Assembly (NCBI RefSeq): GCF_015624425.1
Contig: NZ_CP049919.1
Span: 4,712,001 to 4,776,000 of the forward strand
Length of the DNA stretch: 64,000 bases
Origin: Roseateles sp. DAIF2
GTDB lineage: Bacteria > Pseudomonadota > Gammaproteobacteria > Burkholderiales > Burkholderiaceae_C
Reading direction: 5' to 3'
Numbering within the stretch: the first letter of the stretch is position 1; every line of letters starts with the position of its first letter. The notes under the pieces are model-generated. The model was not told the DNA's origin. It did not search any database and worked only from the letters and a program-made list of their open reading frames with translations. The position numbers and the translations under genes were made by a program. This document shows, in pieces, positions 1 through 8,129 of the stretch.

Positions 1-2
1 CC

Positions 3-311
3 GAGCTGGCGCAATGGGTCAGCGGCAGGCCGGTGCAGACCTGCGGCATCGTCACGGTGCGCCAGCGCCCGCAGACCGCCAAGGGCACGATCTTCGTCTC
101 GCTGGAGGACGAGCACGGCAATGTGCAGGTGATCGTCTGGCACGACGTCTACGCCAAGTACCGCTCCACCATCATCGGCGCGCGGCTGCTGGCGGTGCGC
201 GGCCGCTGGCAGAAGGAGGAGAACGGCGTCGCGCATCTGCTGGCCCAGCATTTCGAGGACCTGTCGCCGCTGCTGGGCGCGATCTTCACGCCCAGCCGGG
301 ATTTTCATTGA
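3..311 (+). CDS. dnaE2: Error-prone DNA polymerase DnaE2, C-terminal fragment
   Basis: This is the last 102 codons of a gene whose start lies outside the window; the frame is open from the left edge. The product is the translesion C-family polymerase that works with ImuA and ImuB in SOS mutagenesis. The visible part is the C-terminal OB-fold: a V-x-Q-R-P-x-T-A-K-G strand, then the F-V-S-L-E-D-E-H-G-N turn and the V-I-V-W strand. The protein ends in S-R-D-F-H, typical of DnaE2 rather than replicative DnaE. imuA and imuB would be expected just upstream but cannot be seen. No terminator-like hairpin with a T-run follows the stop. Confidence 0.88.
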   Translation, partial: ELAQWVSGRPVQTCGIVTVRQRPQTAKGTIFVSLEDEHGNVQVIVWHDVYAKYRSTIIGARLLAVRGRWQKEENGVAHLLAQHFEDLSPLLGAIFTPSRDFH

Positions 312-389
312 GCCCCTAGCTTGCCGGATAGCGCTCCCCACGCCACGGCCTAGCATCGGCCCAGGTCGACAGCCGTACGGAGACCGCGC

Positions 390-1190
390 ATGGACTACCC
401 GGGTCGCAGCATCAAGCAGGGCGAGCAGGACGCCCGCATCGTTAGGGCGCTGAAGCAACGCCTGAACCAGGTGCTGGCCCTGCAGGACCAGGCCGCGGGG
501 TTCGCGCCGCTGGACCCGGACAACCCGAACTTCGGGCCGAACATGAAGCAGGCGGTGCGGCTGTTCCAGGCCCGCCATGTCGATGCCAGCGGCCGGCCGC
601 TGAAGACCGATGGCGAGATCGGCGCGATCACCTGGGCGGCGCTGTTCGGATCGCAGGCCGTGCCCGGCGCCGCCGGCAGCGCGGACCCGCTGCTGGCGCG
701 CGTGCTGAGCACCGCCGGCGCCGAATGCGACCGCGGCGTGCGCGAGCGCCCGCCCAACTCCAACCGCGGCCCCGAGGTCGAGCGCTACCTGGCTCGCGTC
801 GGCCTGGGGCCTGGCTATGCCTGGTGCTGCGCCTTCGTCTACTGGTGCTTCGACGAGGCGGCCCACCAGCAGGGCCGGGCCAACCCGATGCTCAGGACCG
901 CCGGCTGCCTGGCGCATTGGAGCGGCGCGGTCGGCCGCGGCGCCCGGCGCATTCAGCGCCACCAGGCGGTGGCCGATCCGGGGCTGGTGCGGCCCGGCAT
1001 GGTCTTCATCATGGACTTCGGCGGCGGGGCCGGCCACACCGGCCTGGTCGAGCGTCTGGACGGCGGCCTGATCGCCACCATCGAGGGCAACACCGATGCC
1101 TCCAAGACCCGCGAGGGCGGCGGCGTCTACCGCCTGTCGCGCAAGCTGGTCGACATCAACAAGGGCTTCATCGACTACGCCGGCGTCTGA
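390..1190 (+). CDS. Peptidoglycan-binding / CHAP-domain protein
   Basis: A 266-residue protein with two modules. Residues about 15-90 look like a PG_binding_1 fold (a regular A-V-R-L-F-Q-A-R-H helix, then D-G-E-I-G-A-I-T-W-A-A-L-F-G). Residues about 105-265 look like a CHAP-type cysteine amidase/endopeptidase: A-W-C-C-A-F-V-Y-W-C-F supplies the candidate catalytic Cys and G-H-T-G-L-V-E the candidate His. Proteins of this build cut peptide or amide bonds in peptidoglycan. No signal peptide is visible, so export would need another route, or it acts inside the cell or is a phage-type domesticated lysin. It stands alone between dnaE2 and a small membrane protein. The substrate cannot be told from sequence. 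Confidence 0.72.
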   Translation: MDYPGRSIKQGEQDARIVRALKQRLNQVLALQDQAAGFAPLDPDNPNFGPNMKQAVRLFQARHVDASGRPLKTDGEIGAITWAALFGSQAVPGAAGSADPLLARVLSTAGAECDRGVRERPPNSNRGPEVERYLARVGLGPGYAWCCAFVYWCFDEAAHQQGRANPMLRTAGCLAHWSGAVGRGARRIQRHQAVADPGLVRPGMVFIMDFGGGAGHTGLVERLDGGLIATIEGNTDASKTREGGGVYRLSRKLVDINKGFIDYAGV

Positions 1191-1270
1191 GCGCCCCGGG
1201 GCCGGGGTCCGCGCGTCCGGGTTATGCTGGGCCGCTCGCAAGACCTGTCCCCATCAAGGAGCGTCGACCC

Positions 1271-1492
1271 ATGAATGCCCTGCGCCTTGTCGCCATCCTG
1301 TTGATCGCCGCCGGCGTCGCCGGCCTGCTGTACGGCAAGTTCAGCTACACCAAGGACAGCCACGACCTGAAGCTCGGGCCGGTGGAGCTGAGCGTGAAGG
1401 AAAAGGAAACCGTGTCCGTGCCGACCTGGGCCGGCATCGGCGCGATCGCCGCCGGCGTGGTCCTGCTGCTGATCGGCGGCCGCAAGCCCTGA
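1271..1492 (+). CDS. Small two-helix membrane protein of unknown function
   Basis: A 73-residue protein preceded by a good ribosome site (AAGGAG at 1256-1261). Residues 4-22 and 53-70 are hydrophobic helices. They flank a charged loop of about 30 residues with the pattern K-D-S-H-D-L-K-L-G-P-V-E-L-S-V-K-E-K-E-T-V-S-V-P. The hairpin topology with a beta-prone polar loop is common among small conserved proteobacterial inner-membrane proteins with no assigned role. The start was chosen for the ribosome site and because it places the first helix at the N terminus. Longer open frames through this stretch are out of frame with it. Confidence 0.7.
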   Translation: MNALRLVAILLIAAGVAGLLYGKFSYTKDSHDLKLGPVELSVKEKETVSVPTWAGIGAIAAGVVLLLIGGRKP

Positions 1493-1508
1493 TACGCTTC
1501 GGGGTCCG

Positions 1509-2069
1509 ATGGAGTTCCGCCTGATCTACGAAGGCGCCCTGCATGGCCAGGGCGCGAAGTCCCCGCACAAATGGGAAATCCGCCGCGCGCTGCATCCGCA
1601 GCTCAAGCAGCTCTGGGCCACGCAGCGGCCCCTGCGCGAGCAGGCCGCGCATCTGCTGGCGCACCCGGCGCTGCCTGACCGTCCCTCGCTGATCGTCGAG
1701 AAGGGCGGCCTGCTGTTCGCGCCCCTGGTCAGCCCCAAGCTGGACCTCTATGCCGAGATCTCGGTGCTGCTGCTGCGCCAGCAGCCGCGCGGCCAGCTGC
1801 TGACCGACGGCGGCGACATCGACAACCGGCTCAAGACCCTGCTCGACGGCTTGCGCGTGCCGCATGGCGCCAACGAGGGCCGCGCAGAGCTGCCCGAGCA
1901 GGCCGATCCCAGCCCCTTCTTCTGCCTGCTGGAGGACGATGCGCTGGTCAGCAAGGTCACGGTCGAATCGGACCAACTGCTGCGCCCCGCGCCGGCGGAC
2001 GAGGTGGTCGCGATCATCAGCATCCATGTCAAGAAGACCACGCTGACCCCGCTCAATATGGCGCTCTGA
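1509..2069 (+). CDS. RusA-like nuclease-fold protein (putative)
   Basis: A 186-residue protein I do not recognise as a named family, but its centre resembles the active site of RusA Holliday-junction resolvases. Residues 103-114 read D-I-D-N-R-L-K-T-L-L-D-G, matching the RusA pattern D-x-D-N-x-x-K-x-x-x-D-A. Residues 143-147 read D-D-A-L-V, matching the second acidic cluster D-D-x-x-V. In E. coli RusA the equivalent Asp residues bind the metal. The 26-residue spacer between the clusters is longer than in RusA. The family match is by eye. RusA genes usually come from prophage, but no phage genes are nearby. Confidence 0.5.
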   Translation: MEFRLIYEGALHGQGAKSPHKWEIRRALHPQLKQLWATQRPLREQAAHLLAHPALPDRPSLIVEKGGLLFAPLVSPKLDLYAEISVLLLRQQPRGQLLTDGGDIDNRLKTLLDGLRVPHGANEGRAELPEQADPSPFFCLLEDDALVSKVTVESDQLLRPAPADEVVAIISIHVKKTTLTPLNMAL

Positions 2070-2108
2070 CGCCCACCGTTCTTTTACCCCAACGAGGAAG
2101 CCATCAAG

Positions 2109-2918
2109 ATGTACCGATGCCCCCGCCCCACCCCTTCTTCCCTGCTGATCGCCGGCCTGCTGGGCACGACGCTGCTGCTCGGCGCCTGCGCCGCGCCACC
2201 CACGCCTCCTGCCAAGCCCGACGCGGCCCACAACAGCGCCAACTCGCTCGACTGGGCCGGCCGCTACAGCGGCCGCCTGCCCTGCGCCGACTGCGAGGCG
2301 ATTGCCACCACCCTGCAGCTGAACGCCGACCGCAGCTATCTGCTGCAGACCCGCTATGAGGGCAAGGGCGACGGCCGGCTGTTCGAGCAGCGCGGGCGCT
2401 TCAGCTGGGACGCCGCCGGCGGCACGATCCGGCTGGAAGGCATCCAGGGCGGCCCGGACCGCTACCGCGTCGCCGAGGGCCGGCTGATCCAGCTCGATAT
2501 GAGCGGCGCGCCGATCACCGGCGCGCTGGCCGATCGCTATGTGCTGGCCAAGGCCACGCCGCCCGATGCGCAGCTGATCGCCGGCGGCCGCGCCTGGCGC
2601 CTGGTGGAGCTGATGGGCAAGCCGGTACCCGCCGGCCCCGGCACGCCGACCTTGATCTTCGGCGCCGATGGCGCCAGCGTCTCCGGCTACAGCGGCTGCA
2701 ACCAGTTCGGCGGCAGCGTCGAGCTCGGCAAGGCGCCGCAGCGCCTGCGCTTCGGCCAGATGGCCGCGACCCTGCGCGCCTGCCCGGAGATGACGCTGGA
2801 GCAGCAGTTCCTGCAGATGCTGGGCCAGGCCGATGGCTACCATGCCGACGCCAAGCAGCTGCAGCTGCACCGCGCGCGCATGGCGCCGCTGGCGCGCTTC
2901 GCGCCGTCCCAGCCCTGA
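2109..2918 (+). CDS. NlpE-like / META-domain lipoprotein
   Basis: A 269-residue predicted outer-membrane lipoprotein. The signal peptide ends in a lipobox L-G-A-C with the lipidated Cys at residue 27. Residues about 48-150 resemble the NlpE N-terminal domain (W-A-G-R-Y-S-G-R-L-P-C-A-D-C-E-A-I with a C-x-x-C pair, then T-T-L-Q-L-N). NlpE is the copper- and surface-sensing activator of Cpx signalling in enterobacteria. Residues about 160-260 form a META/HslJ-like domain (W-R-L-V-E-L, S-G-Y-S-G-C-N-Q-F-G-G, F-G-Q-M-A-A-T-L-R-A-C). The two domains together suggest an envelope-stress lipoprotein. AGGAAG at 2095-2100 is the likely ribosome site. No cpx-like genes are adjacent. Confidence 0.8.
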   Translation: MYRCPRPTPSSLLIAGLLGTTLLLGACAAPPTPPAKPDAAHNSANSLDWAGRYSGRLPCADCEAIATTLQLNADRSYLLQTRYEGKGDGRLFEQRGRFSWDAAGGTIRLEGIQGGPDRYRVAEGRLIQLDMSGAPITGALADRYVLAKATPPDAQLIAGGRAWRLVELMGKPVPAGPGTPTLIFGADGASVSGYSGCNQFGGSVELGKAPQRLRFGQMAATLRACPEMTLEQQFLQMLGQADGYHADAKQLQLHRARMAPLARFAPSQP

Positions 2919-2939
2919 AGTAGCCAAGCGGCGCGGCGG

Positions 2940-3929
2940 CTACTTGGCCCTCGCGCCGCGCGACCGCCCCGAGCCCGCCGCCTGAAGCCCTTGCAGCCCC
3001 TGCGCCAGATGCTCGACCAGCGCGCGCACCCGCTGCGGCAGGAAGCGCTGGCTGGGCAGCAACGCGTGCAGGGGCATGCGCGCGCCGACCCAGTCGGGCA
3101 TCACCTCGACCAGCGCGCCGCTGGCCAGGCTGCCCTGCACGTCCAGCTCGCTCTTGTAGCTCAGGCCATGGCCCTCCAGCAGCCATTGATGCGCGATGCC
3201 GCCATCGTCGGCCAGGCGCCGGCCCTGCACCCGCACCTGCACCGGCGGCGCCTGCAGCGCGCCGCGGCGCCAGAAGCGCCAGTCCTGCTCCAGCCGGTTG
3301 CCGATCCGGAAGCGGATGCAGTCATGCCCGGCCAGGTCCTGCGGCTGGCGCGGCCGGCCATGGCGCTGCAGATAGGCGGGTGAGGCGACCAGCAGGCGCC
3401 GGCCCTCCCACAGCTTGCGCGCCACCAGGCCCGAATCGGCCAGCTCGCCGTAGCGCAGCGCCAGGTCCACCTGATCGCGCACCAGGTCCAAGAGCGAATC
3501 GCCGACATGCAGCTGCAGCTCGACACCCGGGTGCAGTTCCAGGAACTCGTCCAGCAGCGGCAGCAGCACGCGCCGCGTCAGATCGCTGGACGCGCTGACG
3601 CGGATGCGCCCGCGCAGCTGCGGCGCTGCCGCCGCCGCCGCGCCGGCACGGCCCGCGGCGGCATGGCCCTCGCCGAGCAGGGACACGCCCTCCTCCAGCA
3701 GCTCCAGCACGCGCTGCGCATAGTCGCGCAGCTGCTCGCCGGCGGCCGTCAGGCGCAGCGCCCGCGTGCTGCGCTCCACCAGGCGCGCGCCGAGCCGCGC
3801 CTCCAGCTTCTTCAGCATCGCGCTGGCCGCCGCCGGCGTGATCTGCAGCACCCGAGCCGCGGCGGTCAGGCTGCCGCCGCGCGCGCATTCGACGAGCAGG
3901 CGCAGCTCTGCGATATTTTCAATTTCCAT
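2940..3929 (-). CDS. LysR-family transcriptional regulator
   Basis: A 329-residue regulator with the winged helix-turn-helix at residues 5-65 (L-x-x-L-V-E-C-A-R-G-G-S-L-T-A-A-A-R-V-L, then S-A-M-L-K-K-L-E-A-R-L-G-A-R-L-V). A periplasmic-binding-protein-like effector domain fills the rest. An Ala/Gly-rich linker at about residues 90-108 is longer than usual. The gene is divergent from the zinc-type alcohol dehydrogenase homologue at 4020 with 90 bp between them, the classic layout of a LysR regulator and its target. It probably controls that gene and itself. The effector cannot be inferred. Confidence 0.88.
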   Translation of the reverse strand: MEIENIAELRLLVECARGGSLTAAARVLQITPAAASAMLKKLEARLGARLVERSTRALRLTAAGEQLRDYAQRVLELLEEGVSLLGEGHAAAGRAGAAAAAAPQLRGRIRVSASSDLTRRVLLPLLDEFLELHPGVELQLHVGDSLLDLVRDQVDLALRYGELADSGLVARKLWEGRRLLVASPAYLQRHGRPRQPQDLAGHDCIRFRIGNRLEQDWRFWRRGALQAPPVQVRVQGRRLADDGGIAHQWLLEGHGLSYKSELDVQGSLASGALVEVMPDWVGARMPLHALLPSQRFLPQRVRALVEHLAQGLQGLQAAGSGRSRGARAK

Positions 3930-3959
3930 TTGAAATTGATAGCGATTACTAGGTATTCA
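3930..3959 (+). promoter_or_regulatory. Candidate sigma-70 promoter in the LysR / reductase divergent region
   Basis: TTGAAA at 3930-3935 and TATTCA at 3954-3959 are separated by 18 bp, ahead of the reductase gene at 4020. The stretch is clearly AT-richer than its surroundings and touches the start of the divergent LysR gene, so an operator is expected here as well. The match is moderate and rests on sequence alone. Confidence 0.4.
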
Positions 3960-4019
3960 TTGATTCTGCACGAGTCGGCAAGATGGCGGCCATCACACCA
4001 TCCAACCCGGAGATCACCG

Positions 4020-5057
4020 ATGAAAGCCGTTGGCTATTTCAAGAGCCTGCCGATCCATGACGCCGAATCCCTGCTCGACCTGGAGTTGCCGCGCCCGCGG
4101 CCCGGCGCGCAGGACCTGCTGGTCGAGGTGCGCGCCATCGCGCTGAACCCGGTCGACACCAAGATCCGCATGCGCCGCGCCAGCGCCGACGGGCAGACCC
4201 CGGTCGTGCTGGGCTGGGACGCGGTGGGCATCGTGCGCGAGACCAGCGCCGAGGTGCGCGGCTTCGCGATCGGCGACCGCGTCTGGTATGCCGGCGACAT
4301 CACCCGCCCCGGCAGCAATGCGCAGTTCCAGGCCGTCGACCACCGCATCGCCGCCCGCGCGCCCGCCTCGCTCGGCGATGCCGAGGCCGCCGCGCTGCCG
4401 CTGACCGCGATCACCGCCTGGGAGCTGCTGTTCGACCGCCTGCAGGTGCAGCAGCAGCCCGAGCGGCCGGTGGCGCTCCTGGCCACCGGCGCGGCCGGCG
4501 GCGTCGGCTCCATCCTCGTGCAACTGGCACGCGCGCTGCCGCACCTGACGATCGTCGGCACCAGCTCCGAGCCGGACGGCCCCGGCGGCACCTGGCTGCG
4601 CGGCCTGGGCGCCCATCATGTGATCGACCACCGTCGGCGGCTGGCACCGCAGATCGCCGCCCTGCAGGCCGGGGCCGGCCTGCCGCCGCTGCGCTATGTG
4701 GCCAGCCTGACGCACACGCCGCAGCATCTGGCCGACCTGGTCGCGGCGCTGGAGCCGCAAGGCCGGCTGGGGCTGATCGACGACTTCGGCGCCGGCGACA
4801 TCGACGTGACCGCGCTGAAGGGCAAGTCCCTCTCGCTGCACTGGGAGATGATGTTCACCCGCAGCATGCTGGGCACCCATGACATCGCCGAGCAGGGCAG
4901 GCTGCTGGCCGAGGTGGCGCGCCGCGTCGACGCCGGCGAGCTGCGCAGCACCCTGGCCGAGGTGCTGGGCCCGATCGATGCCGCCACCCTGAAGCGCGCC
5001 CATGCGCTGCAGGAGAGCCAGCGCCAGCGCGGCAAGCTGGTGCTGCAGGGGTTCTGA
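4020..5057 (+). CDS. Zinc-binding alcohol dehydrogenase family / quinone oxidoreductase-like protein
   Basis: A 345-residue medium-chain dehydrogenase/reductase. The N-terminal GroES-like domain carries V-E-V-R-A-I-A-L-N-P-V-D-T-K and W-D-A-V-G-I-V. The nucleotide-binding motif is A-T-G-A-A-G-G-V-G-S-I-L-V-Q-L-A near residues 155-170. The structural and catalytic Cys ligands of true zinc alcohol dehydrogenases are not seen, so it is more like the NADPH:quinone reductase branch. The start is the ATG after GGAGATCACC, whereas a much longer frame runs antisense through the LysR gene. Control by the divergent LysR protein is likely. The substrate is unknown; quinones or small enones are typical for the family. 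Confidence 0.83.
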   Translation: MKAVGYFKSLPIHDAESLLDLELPRPRPGAQDLLVEVRAIALNPVDTKIRMRRASADGQTPVVLGWDAVGIVRETSAEVRGFAIGDRVWYAGDITRPGSNAQFQAVDHRIAARAPASLGDAEAAALPLTAITAWELLFDRLQVQQQPERPVALLATGAAGGVGSILVQLARALPHLTIVGTSSEPDGPGGTWLRGLGAHHVIDHRRRLAPQIAALQAGAGLPPLRYVASLTHTPQHLADLVAALEPQGRLGLIDDFGAGDIDVTALKGKSLSLHWEMMFTRSMLGTHDIAEQGRLLAEVARRVDAGELRSTLAEVLGPIDAATLKRAHALQESQRQRGKLVLQGF

Positions 5058-5064
5058 AGGGCGA

Positions 5065-5886
5065 TCAGCCGGCCAGCTCGGCCGCCAGGTCGCGGATCAG
5101 GTGGCCGGCGATCGAGAAGCGCGGCGGGATGCCCGGCAGCGCGTCGAGCGCGAACCAGCGCGCATCCTCGATCTCGCCGGCCTGCGGCACGATCTCGCCC
5201 GCCGCCCATTCGGCGCTGAAGGCCACCATCAGGCTGTGCGGGAAGGGCCAGCTCTGGCTGCCGTAATAGCGCAGCGCGGGCCGCAGCCGCACGCCCACCT
5301 CCTCGGCCACCTCGCGGTGCACGCAGTCCTCCAGCGACTCGCCGGCCTCGACAAAGCCGGCCAGCGCGCTGTAGACGCCCGGCTTGTAGCCCGGCGAGCG
5401 CGCCAGCAGCAGCTCGGGGCCGGCGGCGCCGCGGCGCCACACCAGGCACATCATCGCCGGGCTCAGGCGCGGATAGACCTGATGGCCGCAGGCCGGGCAG
5501 CGCCGCGCGCGCTCCTGCGCCAGCGCCTCGGTGGCCGTGCCGCAGACGCCGCAAAAGGCATGCGTCCGGTCCCATTCCAGCACCTGGGCCGCGCGCCCGG
5601 CCAGCTCCAGCAGCGGCGAGGGCAAGGCCATCATCGCGGCGCGCAGCGGCAGCGCCTGCCAGCCGGGCGGCGCCTGCTCCAGCTGCAGGGCCCAGCAGTC
5701 CAGCCCCTCCAGCCGGCCCAGGTAATGGCGCCGGCGCAGGCCGCCGGCATCGAACAGGGTCGCGGGCTGCGGCGTCAGGCTCTGCTGCTCCTGCAGGAGC
5801 AACAGTTGGCCCTCGACAAAGGCGAAACACCAGGCCGAGGCGCTGGCGGCCCCGCGGTCATGGAATACGGCGGCGTCAAATTGCAT
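5065..5886 (-). CDS. nudC: NADH pyrophosphatase NudC
   Basis: A 273-residue Nudix hydrolase that cuts NAD(H) into NMN(H) and AMP; family members also remove NAD caps from RNA. It has a four-Cys zinc ribbon (C-G-V-C ... C-P-A-C), a full Nudix box (G-F-V-E-A-G-E-S-L-E-D-C-V-H-R-E-V-A-E-E-V-G) and the NudC signature S-Q-S-W-P-F-P-H-S. Length is close to the E. coli enzyme (257). It converges with the reductase gene, the two stops lying 8 bp apart. The start at 5886 gives an N terminus M-Q-F-D that fits the family. Confidence 0.93.
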   Translation of the reverse strand: MQFDAAVFHDRGAASASAWCFAFVEGQLLLLQEQQSLTPQPATLFDAGGLRRRHYLGRLEGLDCWALQLEQAPPGWQALPLRAAMMALPSPLLELAGRAAQVLEWDRTHAFCGVCGTATEALAQERARRCPACGHQVYPRLSPAMMCLVWRRGAAGPELLLARSPGYKPGVYSALAGFVEAGESLEDCVHREVAEEVGVRLRPALRYYGSQSWPFPHSLMVAFSAEWAAGEIVPQAGEIEDARWFALDALPGIPPRFSIAGHLIRDLAAELAG

Positions 5887-5910
5887 GATGCATCCACTGT
5901 ACGTCAGCGT

Positions 5911-5939
5911 TTGGCGTGCGGCGCTCCGCTGGCTATAGT
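5911..5939 (+). promoter_or_regulatory. Sigma-70 promoter for the chemoreceptor gene
   Basis: TTGGCG at 5911-5916 and TATAGT at 5934-5939 are separated by exactly 17 bp, close to the vegetative consensus. Transcription would start near 5946, about 36 nt before the ATG of the chemoreceptor. A ribosome site (AAGGGAGAG) lies at 5968-5976. Confidence 0.65.
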
Positions 5940-5981
5940 CGCTGCAGGCGCCCCGGGCGGGCGTCCAAGGGAGAGAACAAC

Positions 5982-7544
5982 ATGCCCCTCGACGCCCTGT
6001 TCGCGCGCGTACCGAGCGTGCGCGCCCGCCTCACCCTGCTCACCGCCATCCTGTGCCTGCTGATGGCCACCCTGGCCTTCGGCGGCGTGCTGCTGCTGGC
6101 CCAGGCCAACGAGGCGCTGCGCACCGTCTACGACGACCGCGTGATACCGCTGCGCCAGCTGAAGACCGTCTCCGACATGTATGCGGTCAACATCGTCGAC
6201 ACCACCCACAAGGTGCGCATGGGCGTGCTGGACTGGCCTGCCGGCGCGCGCCTGGTCGAGGCGGCCGATGTCAGCGTGCAGCGCCACTGGGGCGAATACA
6301 CCCGCACCTTCCTGGTCCCGCAGGAACAGCGTCTGGTGGCCGAGATCGGGCCGCTGATGGCGCGCGCCGATGCGCTCGGCAAGCGCCTGCAGGCGCTGCT
6401 GAACGCGCGCGATACGGCCGGGCTAGAGCGGCTGGCGCGCGAGGAGCTCTACCCGGTGATCGACCCGCTGGGCGACAAGCTCAACGCGCTGGTGGCGGTG
6501 CAGCTGGAGGTGGCCAAGCAGGAATACGAGCAGGGCCTGGCGCGCTACGAGCGGGCGCGCTGGAGCGCGCTGGCGGGGCTGGTCATCGCCTGCCTGGTCG
6601 GCATCGGCGTCGCCGGTCTGATCACCGGCCGCATCATGGGTTCGCTGGGCGCCGAGCCGAGCGCGGTGCGCGACGTGGCCCAGGGCATCGCGCGCGGCGC
6701 GCTGAACCAGCGCCTGACCGTGGCCCAGGGCGACCAGAGCAGCGTGATGGCCTTCATGCACAGCATGCAGCGCGCGCTGGCGGCCCTGGTCGGCGAGGTG
6801 CGGGCCAATGTCGACGAGCTGCATGCCGCCTCGGGTCAGATCGCGCAGGGCAATATGGACCTGTCCAACCGCACCGAGGAGACCGCCGCCACCACGCAGC
6901 GCGCCAGCGCGCGGCTGGACGAAGTGATGCAGCGCCTGCGCCTGCGCATCGGCCATGCCGGCGAGGCGCGCGCGCTGGCCGAGGCCAGCCAGACCGTGGC
7001 GCGCCAAGCCGGCACGCAGATGGAGGAAGCGATCGACGCGATGCGCGGCATCAGCGGCTCGACCCAGCGCATCACCGAGATCATCGGCGTGATCGACGGC
7101 ATCGCCTTCCAGACCAATATCCTGGCGCTGAACGCCGCGGTCGAGGCGGCACGCGCCGGCGAGAGCGGGCGCGGCTTCGCGGTGGTCGCGTCCGAGGTGC
7201 GCGCGCTGGCCCAGCGCTCGGCCCATGCCGCACGCGAGATCAAGAGCCTGATCGGCGAGGCCTCAACGCGCAGCGAGGCCGGCTCGCAGCGGATCGAGGA
7301 CACCGGCCGCACCCTGGCGCAGATGGTCGAGGAGATCCAGCGCCTGGGCGGGCTGATGGCGCGGCTGGACCAGAGCTCGGGCCAGGACAACGAGGACATC
7401 GCCGAGCTGCAACTGCAGGTGCGCGAGCTGGATCGCGTCGCGCAGCAGAACGCCGCGCTGGTCGAGGAGATGGCCGCCTCCAGCGAGCAGCTGAAAGACC
7501 AGGCCGGCCGGCTGGCGCAGGCGGTGCAGGTGTTCCACGTCTAG
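5982..7544 (+). CDS. Methyl-accepting chemotaxis protein
   Basis: A 520-residue transmembrane chemoreceptor. TM1 is about residues 18-40, followed by a periplasmic four-helix-bundle-type ligand domain, TM2 about 194-216 and a HAMP segment. The cytoplasmic coiled coil has the conserved hairpin tip [21 protein letters not shown] near residue 375. This tip binds CheA and CheW. No C-terminal NWETF-type CheR pentapeptide is present, so adaptation probably relies on other receptors. The gene stands alone, with no che genes nearby, and has its own promoter. The ligand is unknown. Confidence 0.92.
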   Translation: MPLDALFARVPSVRARLTLLTAILCLLMATLAFGGVLLLAQANEALRTVYDDRVIPLRQLKTVSDMYAVNIVDTTHKVRMGVLDWPAGARLVEAADVSVQRHWGEYTRTFLVPQEQRLVAEIGPLMARADALGKRLQALLNARDTAGLERLAREELYPVIDPLGDKLNALVAVQLEVAKQEYEQGLARYERARWSALAGLVIACLVGIGVAGLITGRIMGSLGAEPSAVRDVAQGIARGALNQRLTVAQGDQSSVMAFMHSMQRALAALVGEVRANVDELHAASGQIAQGNMDLSNRTEETAATTQRASARLDEVMQRLRLRIGHAGEARALAEASQTVARQAGTQMEEAIDAMRGISGSTQRITEIIGVIDGIAFQTNILALNAAVEAARAGESGRGFAVVASEVRALAQRSAHAAREIKSLIGEASTRSEAGSQRIEDTGRTLAQMVEEIQRLGGLMARLDQSSGQDNEDIAELQLQVRELDRVAQQNAALVEEMAASSEQLKDQAGRLAQAVQVFHV

Positions 7545-7573
7545 CGCCCTGCGCGCCGGCACCGGCGCGGACC

Positions 7574-8014
7574 TCAGGCCGGATCGGCGGCGTCCGGCCG
7601 TTGCTCCTGCTTCTTCATCTGGACCAGGTCCCACAGATTGCCGTACAGGTCCTTGAAGACGGCGACCGTGCCATAGGGCTGCTCCGCGGGCTCGCGATGG
7701 AACTCGACGCCCTTGGCGAGATAGTCGCGGTAGTCGCGCCAGAAGTCGTCGGTGTAGAGGAACAGGAAGACGCGCCCGCCGGTCTGCCGGCCGATGCAGC
7801 GCGCCTGCTCCTCGTCCGCCGCCCGTCCCAGCAGCAGATGGGCACCGCCCGTGGCCCCGGGCGGCGCGATGACCACCCAGCGCTTGTTCTGCTCGGGGAC
7901 GAAGGCATCGTCGACCAGCCTGAAGTTCAGCTTGCCGACGAAGAAGGCCAGCGCCTCGTCATAGTCCCGCACGACCAGGGTGAGGAGTCCGAGCGATTGT
8001 TGGGGTCCTTGCAT
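7574..8014 (-). CDS. VOC (glyoxalase/bleomycin-resistance fold) family protein
   Basis: A 146-residue single-module vicinal-oxygen-chelate protein. It starts with L-G-L-L-T-L-V-V-R-D-Y-D-E-A-L-A-F-F-V and ends with the strand Y-G-N-L-W-D-L-V-Q, the usual N- and C-terminal signatures of the beta-alpha-beta-beta-beta repeats. The Glu metal ligand normally seen near the end of the second repeat is not obvious (D-L-Y-G-N-L-W-D), so metal binding is uncertain. Such proteins include isomerases, dioxygenases and drug-binding proteins, and the function here cannot be narrowed. It is transcribed towards the chemoreceptor. Confidence 0.8.
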   Translation of the reverse strand: MQGPQQSLGLLTLVVRDYDEALAFFVGKLNFRLVDDAFVPEQNKRWVVIAPPGATGGAHLLLGRAADEEQARCIGRQTGGRVFLFLYTDDFWRDYRDYLAKGVEFHREPAEQPYGTVAVFKDLYGNLWDLVQMKKQEQRPDAADPA

Positions 8015-8129
8015 GACGATGGGTCCTGTGCCGGGTGAAGCAGCCCCAAAGGGCGACGCCGCAAAGCTGCGATGATGCCGCAGCCCGCCGCCCTTGCCTC
8101 TTCACCTTGATGAGAAATCACGAGCCCCC

